Below are positions 54,152 through 63,959 of a DNA stretch of 64,000 bases, one piece after another. The first letter of the stretch is position 1. Every line of letters starts with the position of its first letter. A program made the position numbers and the translations under genes. The DNA is taken from the NCBI GenBank assembly GCA_052386675.1, contig JBQTJX010000038.1:60219-124218 (forward strand), given 5' to 3'. The notes under the pieces were generated by a model, which was given only the letters and a program-made list of their open reading frames with translations, was not told where the DNA came from and made no database searches. The DNA is from RBG-16-66-20 sp052386675 (GTDB taxonomy: Bacteria > Pseudomonadota > Gammaproteobacteria > Burkholderiales > SG8-39).

Positions 54152-55264
54152 CTAGACCTTGATGCCCGTGTCCAGCAGGATGCGCACCATCCGGCGCAGC
54201 GGTTCGGCCGCGCCCCACAGCAACTGGTCACCAACGGTGAAGGCCGCGAGGTATTCCCCGCCCATGGGCATCTTGCGCAGCCGGCCGACCGGAACCGAGA
54301 GCTTGCCGCTCACTGCAGCCGGCGTCAGTTCCGCGAGCGATTCCTCGCGCCGGTTCGGCACCACCTTCACCCAGTCATTGGCCTCCGCGATCATGCCCTC
54401 GACTTCCGCGAGCGGCACGTCCTTGCGCAACTTGATGGTCAGCGCCTGGCTGTGGCAGCGCATGGCGCCGACGCGCACGCAAATGCCGTCGATCGGGATC
54501 GGGCGTTCGCTGCGGCCGAGGATCTTGTTGCCTTCGGCCTGCGCCTTCCATTCCTCGCGGCTCTGGCCGTCTCCCAGGTCCTTGTCGATCCAGGGCAGCA
54601 GGCTGGCAGCCAGCGGATAGCCGATTTCCTTTTTCGGCATGCCGCCGTTGCGCAGCGCTGCCGTCACGCTCCGGTCCATCTCCAGGGCGTTCGCCGCCGG
54701 GTCGGCCTTCTCGCCCAGGTGATGCATCTGCTGCACCAGTTCGGTCATCGCCGCCGCGCCCGCGCCTGACGCCGCCTGGTAGGTCATGCAGGTCATCCAC
54801 TCCACCAGGTCGTGCTTGAACAGGCCATCGAGGCCCATCATCATCAGGCTGACCGTGCAATTGCCGCCGATGAAGTCCCTTGCGCCCTGCGCCAGCGCAT
54901 CCTGGATCACCGGCATGTTCACCGGATCGAGGATGATCACGGCGTCGTCCTTCATGCGCAGCGCGCTCGCGGCGTCGATCCAGTAGCCGTTCCAGCCTTC
55001 CTGGCGCAGCTTCGGATAAATCTCGCTGGTGTAGTCCCCGCCCTGGCAGGAAATGATCACCGGCAACGCCTTGAGCGCCTTGAGATCCTTGGCGTCGGCG
55101 ACCGGGCCGGTGTCGCGGCCGATCGCCGGCCCCTTGCCGCCCGCCTGCGAGGTGGAAAAGAACACCGGCTCGACATGGTCGAAGTCCCGCTCCTCGAGCA
55201 TGCGCTGCACGAGCACCGAGCCCACCATCCCGCGCCAGCCGACGATCCCGACGTCCAGTTTCAT
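54152..55264 (-). CDS. asd: Aspartate-semialdehyde dehydrogenase
   Basis: Encodes 370 residues: the NADP-binding VGIVGWRGMVGSVLVQRM, the catalytic cysteine in FIGGNCTVSLM, and the later CHSQALTIKL histidine. It makes the branch-point aldehyde for lysine, methionine and threonine. It follows leuB by seven bases, the usual betaproteobacterial leuB-asd-fimV order. Confidence 0.96.
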   Translation of the reverse strand: MKLDVGIVGWRGMVGSVLVQRMLEERDFDHVEPVFFSTSQAGGKGPAIGRDTGPVADAKDLKALKALPVIISCQGGDYTSEIYPKLRQEGWNGYWIDAASALRMKDDAVIILDPVNMPVIQDALAQGARDFIGGNCTVSLMMMGLDGLFKHDLVEWMTCMTYQAASGAGAAAMTELVQQMHHLGEKADPAANALEMDRSVTAALRNGGMPKKEIGYPLAASLLPWIDKDLGDGQSREEWKAQAEGNKILGRSERPIPIDGICVRVGAMRCHSQALTIKLRKDVPLAEVEGMIAEANDWVKVVPNRREESLAELTPAAVSGKLSVPVGRLRKMPMGGEYLAAFTVGDQLLWGAAEPLRRMVRILLDTGIKV

Positions 55265-55271
55265 GTCTGCT

Positions 55272-56327
55272 TCAAAGCCTTTCCAATACCGCCGCGCCCA
55301 TCTCCTCCGTGCCCACCTTCTTCGTCCCTGCAGTATATATGTCCGCGGTACGGTAACCGTCTCGCAGGACCGCCTTCACCGCCGCCTCGATGCGGTCCGC
55401 GGCGGACGCCTGCCCTAGGGAAAAGCGCAGCATCATCGCCGCCGACAGGATGGTCGCGAGCGGATTGGCGAGGCCTTTGCCGGCGATGTCGGGCGCCGAG
55501 CCGTGAATCGGCTCGTACAGGCCCCTGCCCTGCGCATTGAGCGAGGCCGAGGGCAGCATGCCGATGGAGCCGGTGAGCATGGAGGCTTCGTCCGACAGGA
55601 TGTCGCCGAACAGGTTGCCGGTGACGATGACGTCGAACTGCTTCGGACTCTTCACCAGCTGCATGGCGCAATTGTCCACGTACATGTGCGACAGTTCGAT
55701 GTCAGGCCAGTTCTTCGCCTCCGCCGTCACCACCTCGCGCCACAGCTGCGAAGTCTCGAGCACGTTGGCCTTGTCCACCGAACACACCTTCCGCGAGCGC
55801 TTGCGCGCCGCGTCGAAGGCCACCTTTGAGATACGCAGGATCTCGGCCTCGTTGTAGTGCATGGTGTCGAATCCCTCGCGGCCATTCGCCCCGGCATCGC
55901 GCATGCCGCGGGGCTGGCCGAAGTAGATGTCGCCGGTCAGCTCGCGCACGATTAGGATGTCGAGGCCAGCCACCACCTCCGGGCGCAGGGACGAAGCGCC
56001 GGCAAGTTCGGCGTAGACCTGCGCCGGGCGAAAGTTCGCGAACAGGCCCAGCGCCTTCCTCAGGCCCAGGATCGCCTGCTCCGGGCGCTTGGCGCGCGGC
56101 AGGTTGTCGTAGCGCGCATCGCCCACGGCGCCGAACAGGATGGCGTCGGCCGCCTTCGCGAGCGCCAGCGTGCGCTCGGGCAATGGGTCGCCCGAGGCCT
56201 CGTAGCCTGCGCCGCCGACGGGGGCCTCTTCCGCCTCCATCGGCAGGCCCAGCTTCTTCAGCACCAGCAGCGCCTGGGAAACGATTTCCTTGCCGATGCC
56301 GTCGCCCGGCAGGACCGCGATCTTCAT
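55272..56327 (-). CDS. leuB: 3-isopropylmalate dehydrogenase
   Basis: Encodes 351 residues. MKIAVLPGDGIGKEI, RELTGDIYFGQPRG and the NLFGDILSDEASMLTGSIGM metal/substrate site identify LeuB. It oxidatively decarboxylates 3-isopropylmalate in leucine synthesis. It is nine bases downstream of leuD. Confidence 0.97.
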   Translation of the reverse strand: MKIAVLPGDGIGKEIVSQALLVLKKLGLPMEAEEAPVGGAGYEASGDPLPERTLALAKAADAILFGAVGDARYDNLPRAKRPEQAILGLRKALGLFANFRPAQVYAELAGASSLRPEVVAGLDILIVRELTGDIYFGQPRGMRDAGANGREGFDTMHYNEAEILRISKVAFDAARKRSRKVCSVDKANVLETSQLWREVVTAEAKNWPDIELSHMYVDNCAMQLVKSPKQFDVIVTGNLFGDILSDEASMLTGSIGMLPSASLNAQGRGLYEPIHGSAPDIAGKGLANPLATILSAAMMLRFSLGQASAADRIEAAVKAVLRDGYRTADIYTAGTKKVGTEEMGAAVLERL

Positions 56328-56336
56328 GGGGCGTCC

Positions 56337-56975
56337 TTAGCGGAAGAGCCAGGGAAACTGGTCGCGCCGCCGCACCTCGAAGGCCCGGATCTCATCGGCG
56401 CGGCGCAGCGTGACGCCAATCTCGTCCAGCCCGTTCAGCAGCGAGTTCCGGCGAGATGGGTCGACCTCGAACCGGTGCGACTTGGAGCCGTCAGTGGTCG
56501 AGACCGTCTGCCGGTCGAGGTCCACGACCAGCCGGAACCCGGGCAGCGCGCTGTCGTAGAACAGCCCGTCCACCTCGGATTCGGTGAGCACCACCGGCAG
56601 CAGCCCGTTCTTGAAGCAGTTCTCATAGAAGATGTCGGCGTAAGAGGGCGCGATGACGCACTTGAAGCCGAACTGCTGCAGCGCCCAGGGCGCGTGCTCG
56701 CGCGAGCTGCCGCAACCGAAGTTCTTGCGCGCAAGCAGGATCTCCGCGCCCTTGTAGCGCGGCTGGTTGAGCACGAAATCCGGGTTCAGCGGGCGCTTCG
56801 CGTTGTCCATGCCGGGACGGCCCGCATCCAGGTAGCGCCAGGCGTCGAACAGGTTCACCCCATAGCCGGTGCGCAGGATGGAGGTCAGGAACTGCTTCGG
56901 GATGATGGCGTCGGTATCGACATTGGCGCGGTCGAGCGGCGCCACCAGGCCGTTGAGGACGGTGAATTTTTCCAT
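56337..56975 (-). CDS. leuD: 3-isopropylmalate dehydratase small subunit
   Basis: Encodes 212 residues of the aconitase swivel domain; DTDAIIPKQFL and NFGCGSSREHAPWAL are diagnostic. It pairs with LeuC to isomerise isopropylmalate. It starts two bases after leuC; the small entericidin gene found between leuC and leuD in some Burkholderiales is absent. Confidence 0.97.
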   Translation of the reverse strand: MEKFTVLNGLVAPLDRANVDTDAIIPKQFLTSILRTGYGVNLFDAWRYLDAGRPGMDNAKRPLNPDFVLNQPRYKGAEILLARKNFGCGSSREHAPWALQQFGFKCVIAPSYADIFYENCFKNGLLPVVLTESEVDGLFYDSALPGFRLVVDLDRQTVSTTDGSKSHRFEVDPSRRNSLLNGLDEIGVTLRRADEIRAFEVRRRDQFPWLFR

Positions 56976-56977
56976 CG

Positions 56978-58396
56978 CTATCTCCAGCTTCGCACGTCGA
57001 CAAAATGGCCGGCGATCGCCGCCGCCGCCGCCATCGCGGGACTGACCAGATGCGTGCGGCCGCCGGTGCCCTGGCGGCCCTCGAAATTGCGGTTCGAGGT
57101 CGAGGCGCAGCGCTCGCCCGGCTCAAGCCGGTCGGCGTTCATCGCCAGGCACATCGAGCAGCCGGGCTCGCGCCACTCGAATCCGGAGTCGCGGAACACC
57201 TTGTCCAGGCCTTCCTTCTCCGCCTGCGCCTTCACCAGGCCGGAGCCCGGCACCACCATCGCCACCTTGATGTTCGCAGCGACTTTGCGGCCCTTGGCCA
57301 CCGCGGCCGCGGCGCGCAGGTCCTCGATCCGCGAGTTGGTGCAGGAGCCGATGAACACCTTGTCCAGCAGGATGTCCTGGATCGGCGTGCGCGGCTTGAG
57401 GCCCATGTAGGCGAGCGCGCGCTCCATGCCCTCGCGCCTGGTCGGGTCCTTCTCCTTGTCAGGGTCGGGAACCGTCGACTCGACCGGCACCACCATCTCG
57501 GGCGAGGTACCCCAGGTCACCTGCGGCGCGATCTCCTGCGCCTCGAGCCTCACCTCGCGGTCGAACTTCGCGTCCGGGTCGCTGTGCAGCATCTTCCACG
57601 TGACCACAGCCTGCTCCCACTCCGGCCCCGAGGGCGAGAACGGGCGCCCTTTCAGGTACTGGATGGTGGTGTCATCCACAGCGACCATGCCGGCGCGCGC
57701 GCCGGCCTCGATCGCCATGTTGCACAGGGTCATGCGGCCTTCCATGGTCAGCCCGCGAATGGCGCTGCCGGCAAACTCGATGGCGCAGCCGGTGCCGCCC
57801 GCGGTGCCGATCCTGCCGATCACCGCGAGCGCGACGTCCTTGGCGGTCACCCCGCGGCCGAGCGCGCCCTCGACGAGGACGCGCATGTTCTTCATCTTCT
57901 TCGCCACAAGGCATTGCGTGGCGAGCACATGCTCGACCTCCGAGGTGCCGATGCCGTGCGCAAGGCAGCCGAACGCACCGTGCGTGCTGGTATGCGAGTC
58001 GCCGCACACCACCGTCATGCCGGGCAGCGTCGCGCCCTGCTCCGGCCCGATGACGTGGACGATGCCCTGGCGCTTGTCGAGGAACGGGAAGTACGCCTTG
58101 GCGGCGTGCTCCTTCAGGTTCGCGGTGAGCGTGTCCACCTGCAGGCGCGAGATCGGATCCTCGATGCCGTCCAGGCCGCGCTCCCAGCCCGTCGTGGGCG
58201 TGTTGTGGTCCGCAGTGGCGACCACGGAGCCCATGCGCCACGGCTTGCGCCCGGCGAGCTTCAGGCCCTCGAAGGCCTGCGGGCTGGTGACCTCATGGAC
58301 GAGGTGGCGGTCGATGTACAGCAGCGCGGTGCCGTCTTCCTCGACGTGCACCACGTGGCTGTCCCAGAGTTTGTCGTAGAGCGTGCGTCCCGGCAT
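56978..58396 (-). CDS. leuC: 3-isopropylmalate dehydratase large subunit
   Basis: Encodes 472 residues of the aconitase family. The Fe-S cluster cysteines appear in FIGSCTNSRIEDLR and PGCSMCLAMN. First gene of the leuCDB-asd-fimV series. The ATG at 58396 is preceded by GAGG at a rather long distance. Confidence 0.97.
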   Translation of the reverse strand: MPGRTLYDKLWDSHVVHVEEDGTALLYIDRHLVHEVTSPQAFEGLKLAGRKPWRMGSVVATADHNTPTTGWERGLDGIEDPISRLQVDTLTANLKEHAAKAYFPFLDKRQGIVHVIGPEQGATLPGMTVVCGDSHTSTHGAFGCLAHGIGTSEVEHVLATQCLVAKKMKNMRVLVEGALGRGVTAKDVALAVIGRIGTAGGTGCAIEFAGSAIRGLTMEGRMTLCNMAIEAGARAGMVAVDDTTIQYLKGRPFSPSGPEWEQAVVTWKMLHSDPDAKFDREVRLEAQEIAPQVTWGTSPEMVVPVESTVPDPDKEKDPTRREGMERALAYMGLKPRTPIQDILLDKVFIGSCTNSRIEDLRAAAAVAKGRKVAANIKVAMVVPGSGLVKAQAEKEGLDKVFRDSGFEWREPGCSMCLAMNADRLEPGERCASTSNRNFEGRQGTGGRTHLVSPAMAAAAAIAGHFVDVRSWR

Positions 58397-58419
58397 CAGT
58401 GTCGTCGCCTCAAAGTTGG

Positions 58420-58449
58420 ATTATCCCACAGCAAATCAGCATTTTGCAG
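58420..58449 (-). promoter_or_regulatory. Possible leuC promoter
   Basis: On the minus strand GATAAT (58425-58420) could be a -10 box, with a weak CTGCAA (58449-58444) 18 bases upstream. The GntR-type palindrome (58464-58476) lies just upstream of it. Confidence 0.3.
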
Positions 58450-58463
58450 ACGCCATGGACATG

Positions 58464-58492
58464 ATTGTCTGACAATTTAAACAGACTATATG
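58464..58492 (+). promoter_or_regulatory. GntR/FCD operator and gntR promoter
   Basis: ATTGTC-T-GACAAT (58464-58476) is a perfect 13-bp palindrome of the kind bound by FadR/FCD-type GntR regulators. The -35 TTGTCT (58465-58470) lies in it; after 16 bases comes TATATG (58487-58492). A further CAGAC half-site is at 58482-58486. Autorepression is likely. Confidence 0.6.
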
Positions 58493-58527
58493 TTCAGTGT
58501 CAATGCTCACCATGCTACAGTCCGGCG

Positions 58528-59304
58528 ATGGCATCGAAGGTGAATCGCGCACCTGCCCCGGCCGGGGATGGCCGCCGGCATGGCGAAGCGGTGGACGTTG
58601 TCTTCGAGACGATCCGGCAAGGCATCATCACCGGACGGTTCGCGCCCGGCCAGCGGCTTGTGATCCGCGATCTGGAAGGCGAGATCGGCTACAGCCGCAG
58701 CACGTTTCGCGAGGCCTTCCGGCGCCTGGCGGCCGAAGGGCTGGTCAGCCTGGTGCCGAACCGTGGCGTGGCGGTGCAGCGCCTGACGCTGCCGGAAATG
58801 GCGGACCTGTTCGAGATCCGGGAACTGCTGGAGGGGCAAGCCGCGCGGCGCGCGGCCGAGAGGATTGGCGAAGGTGACCACCGCCGGCGTTTCCTGGCCA
58901 TGTGGGAGAAAGTCCGGCGCGGCGACCCCGGTGACCGCGCCGCCGTCATCGAGAACAACCAGCGCTTCCACGGCACGATCGTCGAGCTCTCGGGAAACTC
59001 GCGCCTCCCGGACATGCTCAGCCAGCTTCAGATCCCGATCCTGATGTTCCAGTGGCGCACCATCATGACCCGGCAGGAAGCCGAACTGTCGCAGGCGGAA
59101 CACGAAACTATTGCCAAAGCGGTCCTGGAAGGGCGTCCCGACCACGCCGAACTCGCGATGCGCAGGCATGTGCAGCGCGCCAAGCGACGTACGTTCGACA
59201 CCCTCGGCGGTTCGCGCGAGGCGGCGGGCGCCGGGGCGAAGCCGCCCCAGCCGCGCCCGGCGAGGCTCAGCGCTTCACGCGCGCGGCCTCATACAAGGGC
59301 ATGA
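58528..59304 (+). CDS. GntR-family transcriptional regulator (FCD subfamily)
   Basis: Encodes 258 residues: the GntR winged helix (about 25-88; GYSRSTFREAFRRLAAEGLV) and an FCD effector domain (about 95-220) with DLFEIRELLEGQAARRAAER, a conserved His in FHGTIVELSGN and AMRRHVQRAK. Effector unknown. The ATG at 58528 is chosen over a TTG at 58465, which lies in the operator. The last 38 bases overlap the convergent protease gene. Confidence 0.88.
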   Translation: MASKVNRAPAPAGDGRRHGEAVDVVFETIRQGIITGRFAPGQRLVIRDLEGEIGYSRSTFREAFRRLAAEGLVSLVPNRGVAVQRLTLPEMADLFEIRELLEGQAARRAAERIGEGDHRRRFLAMWEKVRRGDPGDRAAVIENNQRFHGTIVELSGNSRLPDMLSQLQIPILMFQWRTIMTRQEAELSQAEHETIAKAVLEGRPDHAELAMRRHVQRAKRRTFDTLGGSREAAGAGAKPPQPRPARLSASRARPHTRA

Positions 59305-60076
59305 CCTTCGCCGCATAGGTGCGCAGGTCGCCGATGCGGGTCTCGTGCGACGGGTGCGTGGACAGGAATTGCGGCGGCTGGCCCTTCGAGGCCTTCTGCA
59401 TCTTCTCCCACAAGCTGACGGCCGCGCGCGGGTCGTAGCCGCCACGCGCCGCCACCTCCACGCCAATGCGGTCGGCCTCGATTTCGTCGGTTCGCGAGTT
59501 GGGCAGGTTGAAGGTGAGGTCCAGCACCATTTGCGTCAGGTCCTGCCCGATGCCGCCCACGCCGAGCGCGGTGCCGACCACGGCGATGCCAATGCCCTGC
59601 GCCATTGCCTGCGAGGCGCGCTCGCGCCCGTGCTCGCGCAGCGCGTGCGCAATCTCATGTCCCATCACCGCCGCGATCTCGTCGTCGGTCGCCTGCAACT
59701 TCTCGATCAGGCCGGTGTAGAACGCGATCTTGCCTCCGGGCATGCACCACGCGTTCACCTGCTTCGAGGTGATGACGTTGACCTCCCAGCTCCAGCCCGG
59801 CGCGTCCGGCCGGAACACCCGGGTATGGGGAATCAGGCGCCCGGCGATGGCGCGGACCCGCGCCACCTGCGCCGGGTCCTGGTTCAACTGCCCCTTCTGC
59901 TGCGCCTCGCCGACGACCTTGCGGTAGGCATCCGCTGCACTCTTGTTCACCGCGCCGGCGGAAACCAGCATGGATTGCGAGCGATCCACCCCGACCGCGC
60001 CGGGCTGTGTGGTCTGGACGGACTGGCAGCCCGCGGCAAGCAGGGCCGCGAATGCCGCAGGCAGGACATGGCGCAT
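59267..60076 (-). CDS. M48-family periplasmic metalloprotease lipoprotein
   Basis: Encodes 269 residues: a lipoprotein signal with FAALLAAGC, then an M48 protease domain with the zinc motif GHEIAHALREHGRER and the third ligand in RTDEIEADRIGVEVAARGG. It resembles LoiP/YcaL-type proteins involved in outer membrane quality control. The ATG at 60076 gives a proper signal peptide. It overlaps the gntR 3' end by 38 bases. Confidence 0.9.
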   Translation of the reverse strand: MRHVLPAAFAALLAAGCQSVQTTQPGAVGVDRSQSMLVSAGAVNKSAADAYRKVVGEAQQKGQLNQDPAQVARVRAIAGRLIPHTRVFRPDAPGWSWEVNVITSKQVNAWCMPGGKIAFYTGLIEKLQATDDEIAAVMGHEIAHALREHGRERASQAMAQGIGIAVVGTALGVGGIGQDLTQMVLDLTFNLPNSRTDEIEADRIGVEVAARGGYDPRAAVSLWEKMQKASKGQPPQFLSTHPSHETRIGDLRTYAAKVMPLYEAARVKR

Positions 60077-60126
60077 GTACACGTAACGTTCCACGCTTGG
60101 CGTCGTTGACCACGGCATCTTACTGC

Positions 60127-61272
60127 TCAGACGCGGACTTTCCACGCCACCAGTCCTGCGCCGAGCAGAGCGAACAGCGAACCGATGCCGAAGCTCAGCG
60201 CCGGCCCCAGCGACTGCCAGGTGTAGCCCGCGACCAGCGAACCGGTCATGCCGCCGACGCCGTAGCACAGGCTGGAGAACAGGGCCTGCCCGCGCGCCTG
60301 CACGGCGCCCGGAAACAAGCGGTGCACGGCCGCGACCGAGGCGGAATGGAAGGCGCCGAAGGTGAACGCGTGCAGCAGTTGCGCCGCCACCAGCAGCGCG
60401 AGCGTTTCCACGCCCCAGCCGATGGCGATGAAGCGCACCACCGCGCAGGCGAAGCTCGCCAGCAGCAGCGCGCGCAGCGAGAAGCGCGCGAGCAGCTGCG
60501 GCAGGCGCAGGAAGAGCACGATCTCCGCCAGCACGCCGACCGTCCAGAGCGCGCCGATCATCGTCTTCGAATACCCGGCGTTCGCGAGGTGGATGGAGAA
60601 AAACACATACCAGGTGCCGTGTGCCGCGGTCATGCACAGGCTGGCGCCGAAGAACGCCGCCACGCCGGGGCGGCGCATTACCTCGCCGAAACGCGCGTCG
60701 GTGTGCGCGGCGCGCGCCGGTGGAATGCGCGGCACGATCAGCGAAGCGGCGAGGACCCCCGCCGCGAGCCCGACGAGGATCGGCAGAAGCGAGGCCGCGT
60801 CATGCCGGTCCAGCCATGCGCCCACGCCCAGCACCGAAAGGATGAAGCCGACGGATCCCCAGAGCCGGATCGGGCCGTACAGGCCCATCCTGCCCTGCAG
60901 CGCGGAGAACGTGATCGATTCGATGAGCGGGGCGGCGCCGGCCGAGCACAGGCTTAGCGCGAGCAGGGTGAGCGCGATCGCCGTCGGGCGCGATTCGCCG
61001 GCGAGCGCGCTGAATCCGGCCAGCATGGCGCAGGCGGAGAAGACCAGGATCGCGCGCTTCGCCCCGGCATGGCGCTCGCCCCAGGCATCCGCCAGCCAGC
61101 CCCACAGCGCCGGAGCGACGATTCGCGCCGCCTGCGGCATGGCGACGGCGACCGCGATCTCCGCCGCGCCCAGGCCCAAGCCGGCGAGGTACAGCGCGAA
61201 ATAGGTCGCGAACGCGCCGGCGTGGGCAAAGAACGCAAAATAGTAGGCGGCGAGGCGCGCGGCGACCGGCAT
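60127..61272 (-). CDS. MFS transporter
   Basis: Encodes 381 residues with about 11-12 membrane helices. GRMGLYGPIRLWGSVGFILS and the LLHAFTFGAFHSASVAAVHR segment are typical of the HcaT/LacY-related (MFS_1-like) group. Substrate unknown. Fifty bases upstream of the protease start on the same strand, and divergent from the synthase-like gene. Confidence 0.85.
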   Translation of the reverse strand: MPVAARLAAYYFAFFAHAGAFATYFALYLAGLGLGAAEIAVAVAMPQAARIVAPALWGWLADAWGERHAGAKRAILVFSACAMLAGFSALAGESRPTAIALTLLALSLCSAGAAPLIESITFSALQGRMGLYGPIRLWGSVGFILSVLGVGAWLDRHDAASLLPILVGLAAGVLAASLIVPRIPPARAAHTDARFGEVMRRPGVAAFFGASLCMTAAHGTWYVFFSIHLANAGYSKTMIGALWTVGVLAEIVLFLRLPQLLARFSLRALLLASFACAVVRFIAIGWGVETLALLVAAQLLHAFTFGAFHSASVAAVHRLFPGAVQARGQALFSSLCYGVGGMTGSLVAGYTWQSLGPALSFGIGSLFALLGAGLVAWKVRV

Positions 61273-61310
61273 GGCCGTCGCAGTCTACAAGGCATGCTAT
61301 ACAGCCCGCG

Positions 61311-63959
61311 ATGCCGTCGCACATTCCGCCCCGCGCCGCGTTCTACGCGCTGTTTGCCGCCTCCGGCTTCGCCGGCCTGATCTACGAATCGGTCTGGACG
61401 CACTACCTGAAGCTGTTCCTGGGCCACGCCGCCTACGCGCAATCGCTGGTGCTGGTGGTGTTCATGGGCGGCATGGCGCTCGGGGCCGGCCTGTGCGGCA
61501 ACCTCTCCGCGCGCATCCGCAATCCGCTGCTCGGCTACGCACTCATCGAAGCCGTGATCGGCGCCTTGGCGCTGGTGTTCCACGAGGTGTTCGACGCGGC
61601 CACCGGCTGGGCCTACGGCTCGGTGCTGCCTGCGCTGGGCAACGAATGGCTGGCGATGGCGGCCAAGCTCGCCCTGTCCTGCGCCCTGATCCTGCCGCAG
61701 TCGGTGCTGCTGGGCGCAACCTTCCCGCTCATGAGCGCGGGCCTGGCGCGCGCGCATCCGGATACCCCCGGCGAGTCGGTCGCGATGCTCTACTTCACCA
61801 ACAGCCTGGGCGCGGCGCTGGGCGTGCTGGTGAGCGGATTTGTGCTCATCGAGTGGGCCGGGCTGCCCGGGACCCTGCGCACGGCGGGCGTCATCAACCT
61901 GCTGCTCGCGGCGCTGGTCGCGCTTGCCGCGCGGCCGGCGCGCGACACGCCGCTCGCCGCGGGCGCGGATGGCGGCGGCGCGGCGCGCCTGCTGTTCGCG
62001 GTCGCGTTCCTCACCGGCCTCGCCTCGTTCATCTACGAGATCGCCTGGATCCGGATGCTGTCGCTGGTGCTCGGCGCCTCGACGCATTCCTTCGAGCTGA
62101 TGTTGTCGGTCTTCATCCTCGGCCTGGCGCTGGGCGGACTCGCGGTGCGCCGCGTGGTGGACCGCGCCCGCAACCCGGAGCGCCTGCTCGCCTGGGTGCA
62201 GGTGGCGATGGGCCTCGCTGCGCTTTGCACGCTGCCGGTATACGACCGCAGCTTCGAGGTGATGGAGTACCTGATGAACGGCCTCGCCCGCACCGACGCC
62301 GGATACTTCTTCTTCCACCTCTCGGGCCACGGCATCGCCGCCATGGTCATGCTGCCGACCACGTTCCTCGCCGGCATGACGCTGCCGCTCATCACCGGCA
62401 CGCTGCTGCGCCGCGGCGCCGGCGAAGCCGCGATCGGCCGGGTCTACGCCGCCAATACCGTCGGCGCGATCGCCGGCGTGCTGGTCGCGGTGCACGTCGG
62501 CCTGCCCCTGCTCGGGCTGAAGGTGACGCTGATGCTGGGCGCGCTGGTGGATGCCGGCCTCGGCCTCGCGCTGCTGTGGCGCTTCGGCTCAGGCGGCCGC
62601 GCGCTCGCCATCGCCGGCGCCGCCTGCGCGCTGCTGTTCGTGCCGCTGGCGCTGCTGTTCGAGCTCGACGCCAACAAGATGACCGCCGGCGTGTTCCGGC
62701 ACGGCGACCTGTCCAGTTCGAGCGACGCCTCCATCCTGTACCGCCGCGACGGCAAGACTGCGACGGTGCACCTGGCACGCTACCACGATGCCATCAGCAT
62801 CCGCACCAACGGCAAGTCGGACGGCTCCATCAACTTCGACAGCGCCGCGCAGCGGGGCACCGACGAGATCACCATGGTGCTTACCGGGGCGCTGCCGCTC
62901 GCGCTCAAGCCTGACGCGCGCGACGCGGCTGTGATCGGCATCGGCACCGGGCTCACCACGCATACCCTGTTGCAAAGCCTGGCGCTGGAACGGGTGGACA
63001 CCGTGGAAATCGAGGCGGCGATGGCGGAGGCCGCGCGCGGCTTCATGCCGCGCAACAGCTCGGCCTTCGCCGACCCGCGCGGCCATATCGAGATCGACGA
63101 CGCCAAGACGTTCTTCTCCACCCGCAACCGGCGCTACGACATCATCATCTCCGAGCCCTCCAACCCGTGGGTGAGCGGTGTCTCCAGCCTGTTCACGCGC
63201 GAGTTCTACGACCGCGTCCAGGGCCACCTCAGGCCGGGCGGGATCCTGGTGCAGTGGTTCCAGCTCTACGAGATCGACGCCTCGCTCCTCGCCACCGTGA
63301 TGCGCGCGCTCGGCGAGGCGTTCCCGGACTACGCGGTGTTCGCCGCGAGCAACCACGACCTGCTGATCGTGGCTCGCGAGGGGCCGCCGCTGCCCGTGCA
63401 GGCCGCGGTCTTCGAGCAGCCGGGCGTCGCAAGGGAGCTGCGGACCGTGCACCTGCCGGGTGCCGGCGACCTGGACGCGCGCTACCTCGGCCGCCGCGCG
63501 ACGCTCGAGCCGCTGTTCGCGAGCTACGGCATGCCCGCGAACTCCGACTACAGCCCGGTGTTAGACCTGAATGCGGCGCGGCACCGCTTCCTGGAGAAGA
63601 CCGCCGCCGACGTGGTGGCGCTGCTGACCGCCGGCGTGCCTGTCCTCGAGCTGCTCGAGCCGGGGGTCGAGCGCCGTCCCGTCGACGCGCAGCACCAGGG
63701 CGCCTACGCCTTCGATCGCATCGAGAGCACGCGAAACGCGCAGTATGCGCGCGATTTTCTGTTGCATTCGAAGCCGCCGGTTCCGGAGCAGATCGCGCCG
63801 CTCCTGCAGAAGGACCTCGAGGTGGTCAAGCTGCGCCTGATCGAGTGCCGGGACCCGCGCGGTATGCGCGCGAATTTCTGTTGCATTCGAAGCCGCCGGT
63901 TCCGGAGCGGATCGCGCCGCTCCTGCAGAAGGACCTCGAGGTGGCAAAGCTGCGCCTGA
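61311..63959 (+). CDS. Membrane-fused spermidine synthase-like protein, 3' end frameshifted
   Basis: Encodes 882 residues. The N-terminal 440 residues hold roughly 12 membrane helices (SGFAGLIYESVWTHYLKLF, then SFIYEIAWIRMLSLVLGAS as a second half). The rest is an SpeE-like methyltransferase fold with AAVIGIGTGLTTH, VDTVEIEAAM and IIISEPSNPWVSGVSSLF. Fused proteins of this type are widespread; a true polyamine activity is unproven. After residue 850 a tandem duplication shifts the frame and the protein ends at 63959 in a basic nonsense tail. The original frame resumes in the second copy and runs off the window. Confidence 0.8.
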   Translation: MPSHIPPRAAFYALFAASGFAGLIYESVWTHYLKLFLGHAAYAQSLVLVVFMGGMALGAGLCGNLSARIRNPLLGYALIEAVIGALALVFHEVFDAATGWAYGSVLPALGNEWLAMAAKLALSCALILPQSVLLGATFPLMSAGLARAHPDTPGESVAMLYFTNSLGAALGVLVSGFVLIEWAGLPGTLRTAGVINLLLAALVALAARPARDTPLAAGADGGGAARLLFAVAFLTGLASFIYEIAWIRMLSLVLGASTHSFELMLSVFILGLALGGLAVRRVVDRARNPERLLAWVQVAMGLAALCTLPVYDRSFEVMEYLMNGLARTDAGYFFFHLSGHGIAAMVMLPTTFLAGMTLPLITGTLLRRGAGEAAIGRVYAANTVGAIAGVLVAVHVGLPLLGLKVTLMLGALVDAGLGLALLWRFGSGGRALAIAGAACALLFVPLALLFELDANKMTAGVFRHGDLSSSSDASILYRRDGKTATVHLARYHDAISIRTNGKSDGSINFDSAAQRGTDEITMVLTGALPLALKPDARDAAVIGIGTGLTTHTLLQSLALERVDTVEIEAAMAEAARGFMPRNSSAFADPRGHIEIDDAKTFFSTRNRRYDIIISEPSNPWVSGVSSLFTREFYDRVQGHLRPGGILVQWFQLYEIDASLLATVMRALGEAFPDYAVFAASNHDLLIVAREGPPLPVQAAVFEQPGVARELRTVHLPGAGDLDARYLGRRATLEPLFASYGMPANSDYSPVLDLNAARHRFLEKTAADVVALLTAGVPVLELLEPGVERRPVDAQHQGAYAFDRIESTRNAQYARDFLLHSKPPVPEQIAPLLQKDLEVVKLRLIECRDPRGMRANFCCIRSRRFRSGSRRSCRRTSRWQSCA

